Source of the DNA: Anaerolineae bacterium
GTDB taxonomy: Bacteria > Chloroflexota > Anaerolineae > Aggregatilineales > Phototrophicaceae
Assembly (NCBI GenBank): GCA_022823165.1
Contig: JAJDXR010000068.1
Span: forward strand, 1 to 64,000
DNA length: 64,000 nt
Direction: 5' to 3'
Shown piece after piece: positions 59,305-64,000 of this stretch; within the stretch, counting starts at the first letter, position 1; every line of letters starts with the position of its first letter. A model generated the notes under the pieces. The model saw nothing but the letters and a program-made list of their open reading frames with translations. It was not told the origin of the DNA and searched no databases. The position numbers were made by a program, and so were the translations under genes.

Positions 59305-59573
59305 TCCTTTTCCTTCTCAGTCAGTTCAGGAGAGCGATGCAAATTTCGTCTAAATGACTGCGATATGTTTTGCCACAGAGGGGCGCGTAGACACTGCCCT
59401 TCGGCGCAGAGGTTTCAATTTCGTTTCGATGCTCTCGCTAATTGCGGCGCTATCCGTACTTCTGAAAGCTTTCGCTGCCATAAAGCCACATAAATGCTTT
59501 ACTCTGTGTCCTCATTTTTTCTCGGTGTACTCGGTGGCAAGTTTTTGCATGACTTAGGCGGTCCTGCTGCTGC
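59305..59573. other. Intergenic stretch with a family B element and a cassette
   Basis: No gene. The family B copy at 59370-59540 carries a GCGTAGACAC cassette just inside its left end. The right flank continues GTTTTTGCATGACTTAG. Confidence 0.4.
59370..59540. repeat. Family B inverted-repeat element, 171 bp
   Basis: Left end TTGCCACAGAG, interrupted by a 25-base cassette (GGGGCGCGTAGACACTGCCC followed by TTCGG); right end CTCGGTGTACTCGGTGGCAA with CTCTGTGTCCTC further in. The inner part has no coding capacity. Confidence 0.65.
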
Positions 59574-60665
59574 TTAAGCGAGCGCGCTGGCAGTCGCAGC
59601 GCTGATGGTCAGGCGTATGGTATCGGGCGCGCCGAAGTCGGCTCCATCGGCGCCGACGCCGCGCAATTTCTCCAGCGCGGCTTCCCCACCGGCGCTCGCT
59701 CGCAGCGCCACGATATTGAGGGCGCCGCCGGCCACGACTTCGAGATCAGCGGCGGCCGCGGCTTGCAGCAGCGCCTCCCGCTGCTGGCCCAACTGCGCCA
59801 GGCGCCCGGCTTGGCTCTCGCTGTATAGTTGGCTCGCTTCCAGGGCGGCGTACTGCGAGGCGGTGGCGGTGCAGATAGCCATGATCTGCTTCTGCGATTG
59901 CATCGGCGCCACCCACTCTTCCGGGGCGGCGATGGCGCCCAGGAACCAGCTCGATAGCCCCATGCCCGGCCAGCCGTCGCTGAGGACGGCGATGCGCGTC
60001 GGCGTCGATTCGAGGGCCGTCAGCGAGCTGTAGTCTCCGGCGACCCAGGGCGACAGCCCCTGATCCCAGATGACGGCAGCGTCATGCTCGTTGACGATCT
60101 GGCAGATAGCCGCGACTTCGTCGGCGGCGTAAGCCGCGCCGCTCAAGCGCGAAGGCGACTCCAGATAGAGCAGGCGGCAGCCATCAGCCACGGCCGCGGC
60201 GATGCCGTCGATCGTGGGTAGATAACCGCGCGCGTCATCGACCGGCAAGCTGACCACATGGCGTTTCCGTACGCCCAGCGCCTTTTGTACGCCGGGATGC
60301 GCCACCGCGGGCACCCCAATGCTGTCGAATAGTTCGCCGATCTTCTGAATGGTCAGGAAGCGCGCTTCTTGCACACCGGCGGTGACGATGATGTTGCTCG
60401 CTCCGAACGCGCTGCCGCAGGCGCTGTTGAGGAAATCGGCCAAGGCTGCGCGCAGCGGCGCGATGCCGGGCACGTCCACGTAGTGGGTCTGGCCCGCTTC
60501 CATAGCTTCCGAAGCGCTGGCGATGATGCGCTCATCCAGCGGACTAATCGCTTCGTCCGCGCTGAAGTCCGCGCTGTGCCGCATAGTTTGCGCCGGCAGC
60601 GGCGTATTCAGCGCTCTGTTAGCCTTGTGCCAGTTGAGCAGGTAGGCTTTGCTTGCTGATGACAA
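59574..60665 (-). CDS. Class I aminotransferase homologue lacking the PLP lysine
   Basis: 363 residues aligned along the fold of the neighbour at 58144: VTAGVQEARFLTI matches NGGQEALF, Asp201 in VIWDQGLSPW matches the pyridine-binding Asp, and IRLTISA matches the tail Arg. At the Schiff-base position the text is LSDGWPGMGLSSWFLG: Asp230 replaces Lys. The substrate Asn segment (PNNP) is also changed to SPSRLSG. The frame is intact and of usual length, so the protein is made but cannot be a normal aminotransferase. The start is a TTG at 60665 with AGGAG upstream. It could bind an amino acid or form a complex with the active neighbour. Confidence 0.82.
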   Translation of the reverse strand: MSSASKAYLLNWHKANRALNTPLPAQTMRHSADFSADEAISPLDERIIASASEAMEAGQTHYVDVPGIAPLRAALADFLNSACGSAFGASNIIVTAGVQEARFLTIQKIGELFDSIGVPAVAHPGVQKALGVRKRHVVSLPVDDARGYLPTIDGIAAAVADGCRLLYLESPSRLSGAAYAADEVAAICQIVNEHDAAVIWDQGLSPWVAGDYSSLTALESTPTRIAVLSDGWPGMGLSSWFLGAIAAPEEWVAPMQSQKQIMAICTATASQYAALEASQLYSESQAGRLAQLGQQREALLQAAAAADLEVVAGGALNIVALRASAGGEAALEKLRGVGADGADFGAPDTIRLTISAATASALA

Positions 60666-60979
60666 TGGCTTATCTCCTGTTCTGTCGCCGTCAATTATTG
60701 GCGCTCAAGTAAAAGCGCTCGCCCGCTGGGAGCATTCGCTCCATGTGCTTATTCTGGCGAGCATCAGTATAATAACCATGCTTGTCGACAATGTTGACTG
60801 AATTCGAGAGATTATATTGGGGTGGGCGGGGCCTGTCAAGCAATTCGCCGGCTGCCGCCAGGCGTCGAGTCAGGGCAAATGACTTTTGGAAACCCGCCGT
60901 CCGTTAGCCTTCAAGCCTGCGCCGTAAACGCCGCTATTTTGCCGGCGATGCCAAGCCACGCAAGCCGCGCAAGTCACAA
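60666..60979. other. Divergent intergenic region
   Basis: 314 bases between the lysine-less aminotransferase gene and the MFS gene, which are transcribed away from each other. It contains a 10-bp palindrome (60782-60791) and an AT-rich block on the left; no gene is supported. Confidence 0.4.
60782..60791. promoter_or_regulatory. Perfect palindrome TTGTCGACAA, possible operator
   Basis: A perfect 10-bp palindrome within a small AT-rich patch, about 115 bases upstream of the minus-strand TTG start. The minus strand reads TATTATACT about 20 bases further on, resembling a -10 box. It could bind a dimeric regulator; chance is a realistic alternative. Confidence 0.25.
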
Positions 60980-62245
60980 ATGAAAACGACGCTCGCGGCG
61001 CGCCGGCGTCTTCTCAACCTTGGGCGTGTTCCGGGCTTGAACGGGCAGGTCCTGCTCTTCCTCTGCCACAGCCTGCTCTTCCACATCGCTCTGCTGGGCA
61101 TCGCCGATATCCTGCTGAACTTTTACCTGGTCAGCATCGGCTACGATACGGCTACCATCAGCCTGCTGCAATCCTTGCCGCGGCTGAGCGGATTTCTGGT
61201 TGGCTTGCCTGTCGGTCTGGTCGCCAACCGCGTCGGCAACCGCCGGCTTATCGTGCTGTCGACCGCCGGCATCGCGCTGAGCGTGGCGGCCACCGCCTTG
61301 ACGCAGAGCTTGGTCGTCATCGCGCTCAGCCGCTTCTTTTGGGGCGCTTGCTTCGGCGCCAATCAGGTCGTCAAGTCGCCCTTCATGGTCACGCTGACGC
61401 ACCATAGCGAGCACACGGCGCAATTCTCCTGGCACAATCTCGTTAGCATGTTTTCGGTGGCGGCGGGGAGTGCCCTGGGCGGCGCGCTGCCCATCGTAAT
61501 GAGCCAGACCTTGTCCATTGCAGCAACAGAAGCGCTGCGACCCGAGCAGATGCCGCTGGCTTATCGCGCCTCCATATTGTGCGCGGCGCTGATTCTGTTC
61601 TTGAGCGCCATGCCGCTGCTGCTGCTCAAGCGGCCGCCGGCCGCGGCCAAGCGCAAGAGCGCCATTCTGGGTTTCGGGCGCGCAGTGCCCTGGCGGCCTG
61701 TGCTGCGCCTGGCTTTCCCGCTATTTATCTTCGGCATCTCTGGCGGCTGGACCTTCCCCTTTTTTAATCTCATCTTCCGCGATCTCTTTGACATCAGCGA
61801 CAGCGCCATCGGCGGCGTCATTGGTCTGGGCTGGCTCTTCATGGGATTGCTGCCGCTGCTGAATCCTGTCTGGGAGCGGCGGCTGGGGCGCGCCGGCGCG
61901 CTGACCGCCCTGATGCTCGCCAGCGCCGTGGCCTTCGTCGGCTTCAGCTTGTCGCAGGCGCTCTGGATCGCTGTCGTCTTCTATGTCATGGCCATTGGCA
62001 TTCGCAACACCATGCAGCCGCTGTTTCAGCCGCTGCTGATGGCGTCGCTGGAAGCTGAATATCACAATGTCGCCAGCAGCGTCGGCTTGGCGCTGTGGAA
62101 TATGGGCTGGTTCGTCTCGGCTTTGACCTTCGGCTGGCTGCAGGCGGCTGTCGGCACTCGCGTCATCATGCTGCTGGTGGCCGCTTTCGTCGTGCTGAAC
62201 GGTTTAACGATTCACCTCACGGCGCTGCGCCGATCGGCCAGGTAG
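60980..62245 (+). CDS. MFS family transporter
   Basis: 421 residues with about twelve hydrophobic helices and a basic N-terminus (MKTTLAARRRLLNLGRV). The first half carries the usual GxLADRxGRR-like loop in diverged form (LPVGLVANRVGNRRLIVL). A cytoplasmic stretch near residue 210-230 (KRPPAAAKRKSA) separates the two six-helix halves. Substrate cannot be predicted. It is a single gene in a divergent position to the lysine-less aminotransferase. No signal in the spacer shows how it is regulated. Confidence 0.85.
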   Translation: MKTTLAARRRLLNLGRVPGLNGQVLLFLCHSLLFHIALLGIADILLNFYLVSIGYDTATISLLQSLPRLSGFLVGLPVGLVANRVGNRRLIVLSTAGIALSVAATALTQSLVVIALSRFFWGACFGANQVVKSPFMVTLTHHSEHTAQFSWHNLVSMFSVAAGSALGGALPIVMSQTLSIAATEALRPEQMPLAYRASILCAALILFLSAMPLLLLKRPPAAAKRKSAILGFGRAVPWRPVLRLAFPLFIFGISGGWTFPFFNLIFRDLFDISDSAIGGVIGLGWLFMGLLPLLNPVWERRLGRAGALTALMLASAVAFVGFSLSQALWIAVVFYVMAIGIRNTMQPLFQPLLMASLEAEYHNVASSVGLALWNMGWFVSALTFGWLQAAVGTRVIMLLVAAFVVLNGLTIHLTALRRSAR

Positions 62246-62519
62246 AGAGGCAACGCTGCGGCCGCTTCTAAGGCGCGAAGGCCGTCATCGACTTACGAAT
62301 AGACGACGGGCGATTTTACCCCGACATTCGATTTCGCGGCGGGCTGCCAAGCGATCGGGTATTGGAAGCTATCCCGACAGCGCAAGTAACCCTTTGTGGA
62401 CCCGATCAATGGTTGCTTCGCGGTGGCTACTTGAAAGTATGGCGCGCCGGCGCGCTGCGAGACCAAGCGGGCGGCATACGCTATCTCTACTTTATATCGC
62501 GCCTGAACGCGCGCCAGGA

Positions 62520-63698
62520 TTAAACCAACATCTCGCCCAGCAGCCGCCAGCAAAGCCAGAGCGCGCGCGGGGTGTGAAAGAAGCCCTTCCACATGCCGCC
62601 CTTCAGTGGGGTCGAGATACTGCCGTCGCGGCGCAGATAGCCGTACCAGCCGCCATGCTCCGGGTCGGGGAAATGCGCGAATGTCCAGTCCTGCATCCGC
62701 TCGAACCATTTCGCGTATTTGTCGTCGCCGCTGACATGATAAGCCAGCAGCAGGGCGTAGAGCGCCTCGGCCTGCGGCCACCACAGCTTCATATCCCATT
62801 CCAGGCGCGTCGGCGGTTTGCCCTCGGCATCGACGAAATAGAGCAAGCCGCCGTATTTATCGTCCCAGCCGCGCGCCAGCGAGTAGTCGATCATCTTCAG
62901 CGCCGGCGGGATCAGCGCCTCGTCGCCGCGAGCGATGGCTTCGGTCAAGACAAAGGCCGCAGACTCCATCGTGTGCCCCGGCGTGATGCGGCGTCCGTCA
63001 TCCGTGTCCAGGCGTTCGCCGTCCGCGCCGAGTACTTCGAAGACCGCCCCAGCCTCTTCGTCCAGAAAGTGATTCAGAATTTGATCCAGCGCCTCGTCGA
63101 CGACTTCGACATAGAGCGGATCCGGTGGCGCGGCCAGGCGCAGTTCCTGCGTGGTCGCCAACATGATCATCGACACATTGTGGGCTTTGGCGCGGCGCGT
63201 CTCCGGATAGACCTTGGGCTTGAGCCGCCCCGGATTGCGCAGATGATCGACGACCAGTCGGTAGGTGCCGATTGCGCGTTGCAAGGCGGCCTTGTCGCCG
63301 CTGGCGCGGGCGTATTCCGCCAGGCCGATGACGGCGAAAGTCTCGGTAAAGAGGTAACGCCGCTTGCGCAGGGGGCGCCCCTCGGCCGTGACGGCGAAGA
63401 ACATGCGGCCGTCGCTGTCGAAGCCGCAGCGCATGATGAAGTCGTAGATATGGCGAGCGGCGGCCAGCCAGTCCGGGCACCGCTCAACCTCGTTGTAGAG
63501 CTTGGCGAACATCCAGAGCGCGCGGCCCTGCAGCCACATGGACTTATCCGTATCGAAGACAGAGCCGTCGCGATCCAGCGAATTAAATTGCCCGCCATTG
63601 ACATGATCCAGCGAGTGAGTCAGCCAGAAGGGCAGGACGCTCTCAAAAAGCTCGCGACGATAGACTTCGCGCAGTTCAAGCAGGCGGTCGCGCCTCAT
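62520..63698 (-). CDS. N-acylglucosamine 2-epimerase (AGE) family protein
   Basis: 392 residues with the (alpha/alpha)6 barrel of AGE/cellobiose 2-epimerase/mannose isomerase proteins. HVNGGQFNSLDRDGSVFDTDK near the start, WLQGRALWMFAKL, YLFTETFAVIGLAEYA, the PGHTMESAAFVL histidine motif and the tail WKGFFHTPRALWLCWRLL are family landmarks. The start at 63698 overlaps the stop of the upstream permease gene by four bases (ATGA), so it belongs to that sugar-importer operon and probably epimerises or isomerises the imported sugar. Substrate unknown. Confidence 0.88.
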   Translation of the reverse strand: MRRDRLLELREVYRRELFESVLPFWLTHSLDHVNGGQFNSLDRDGSVFDTDKSMWLQGRALWMFAKLYNEVERCPDWLAAARHIYDFIMRCGFDSDGRMFFAVTAEGRPLRKRRYLFTETFAVIGLAEYARASGDKAALQRAIGTYRLVVDHLRNPGRLKPKVYPETRRAKAHNVSMIMLATTQELRLAAPPDPLYVEVVDEALDQILNHFLDEEAGAVFEVLGADGERLDTDDGRRITPGHTMESAAFVLTEAIARGDEALIPPALKMIDYSLARGWDDKYGGLLYFVDAEGKPPTRLEWDMKLWWPQAEALYALLLAYHVSGDDKYAKWFERMQDWTFAHFPDPEHGGWYGYLRRDGSISTPLKGGMWKGFFHTPRALWLCWRLLGEMLV

Positions 63699-64000
63699 CC
63701 CTTGATGCCGGAGACCATCATGCCTTCGATGAAGTAGCGCTGGAAGAAGAGGAAGAGCAGGGCGACCGGCAGCGTGGCCAGGGTCGACACCGCCATTGAG
63801 GGCCCGATGGACGGCTCGCCGCGATAAGGCTGTGAGAAGACGGTCATGCCGACCGGCAGGGTCCACAGGTTGCGGTCCTGCGCGACCACCAGGGGCCAGA
63901 GGAAGTTGTTCCAACTGCCGAGAAAGAGGATGATGGCCAGGCTGGCGGAGGCCGGCGCCAGCAGCGGCAAGGCGATCGAGATAAAGATGCGAAACTCCGA
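63695..64000 (-). CDS. Carbohydrate ABC permease, MalG type (5' partial)
   Basis: The C-terminal 101 residues of a MalG-type inner-membrane subunit, cut by the right edge of the window. Visible are the end of the EAA loop (ISIALPLLAPASASLAIILF), LGSWNNFLWPLVV, the last helix LATLPVALLFLFFQRYFIEG and the terminus MMVSGIKG. The gene continues beyond base 64000. It is translationally coupled to the AGE-family gene. Confidence 0.88.
   Translation of the reverse strand, partial: SEFRIFISIALPLLAPASASLAIILFLGSWNNFLWPLVVAQDRNLWTLPVGMTVFSQPYRGEPSIGPSMAVSTLATLPVALLFLFFQRYFIEGMMVSGIKG

Noticed and set aside
62293-62519. Possible extra gene after the MFS gene
   Set aside because: The frames there lack motifs and run antisense through the AGE-family gene end; I see only spacer DNA.
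1-64000. tRNA, rRNA, riboswitch or phage regions
   Set aside because: I found no cloverleaf with anticodon and CCA-type end, no rRNA-like blocks, no recognisable riboswitch core and no phage structural or integrase genes by eye; a tRNAscan or Infernal run could still reveal a short RNA.

Overview
The window is a GC-rich chromosomal segment, densely coded and without any rRNA, tRNA or CRISPR array that I could recognise. Two secreted proteins are built from fibronectin-III-like domains joined by long Thr-Pro linkers. Together with ABC importers, enolase-superfamily and PLP enzymes and sulfatases, this points to a heterotrophic Chloroflexota (Anaerolineae-like) bacterium. The placement is an inference from gene style, not from a marker gene.

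Layout. 1-5.6 kb: a secreted FN3/Thr-Pro protein cut by the window edge, a D-2-hydroxyacid dehydrogenase, a secreted SH3b protein, a luciferase-like oxidoreductase and a RidA protein. 5.87-10.4 kb: a scrambled stretch with the C-terminal half of a D-amino-acid oxidase fused to an FG-GAP fragment, an intact Thr-Pro/FN3 protein, and a sugar ABC permease lacking its N-terminal half followed by an intact partner. 10.5-21 kb: two small proteins, a GH127 arabinofuranosidase, two sulfatases, and an overlapping pfkA-like/ROK kinase/GH51 operon, all suited to arabinose-containing, possibly sulfated, glycans. 21.2-25.4 kb: a heterodimeric ABC exporter whose two genes are separated by a GxxExxY (PD-(D/E)XK-like) gene inside inverted repeats. 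25.4-28.8 kb: an amidohydrolase, a GSAM-like aminotransferase and L-rhamnonate dehydratase.

29.2-39.1 kb (minus strand) is one long operon: Tat-exported sugar-binding protein, MalF, two near-identical MalG permeases, two Gfo/Idh/MocA dehydrogenases, a phosphotriesterase-family enzyme, a D-threonine aldolase/D-serine dehydratase-like protein and a D-aminoacylase. 39.5-55.6 kb (minus) holds a second phosphotriesterase homologue, DUF3830, an aldo/keto reductase, an M29/NicX-like protein, a dipeptide-type ABC importer, an M20 peptidase, an intact and a degenerate aspartoacylase paralogue, an S9 peptidase, a malate/lactate dehydrogenase and an SDR. 55.6-64 kb holds a large polytopic membrane protein, an intact and a lysine-less class I aminotransferase, an MFS transporter, an N-acylglucosamine 2-epimerase homologue and the end of another sugar permease. 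Neither importer has its ATPase gene here.

The most unusual signal lies between genes. A family of roughly 170-bp elements with inverted ends (TTGCCACCGAGTACACCGAG-like) occurs about seven times. One larger copy, about 500 bp, encloses the GxxExxY nuclease-like gene between 16-bp perfect inverted ends. Smaller palindromes (GTAGGGGCGAGCC/GGCTCGCCCCTAC) and a cassette marked by GCGTAGACAC are nested in or near them. I read this as a candidate nuclease-linked, MITE-like repeat system. A second theme is decayed enzyme duplicates beside intact relatives: an aminotransferase without its PLP lysine, an aspartoacylase homologue without zinc ligands, and an M20 peptidase with altered catalytic residues.
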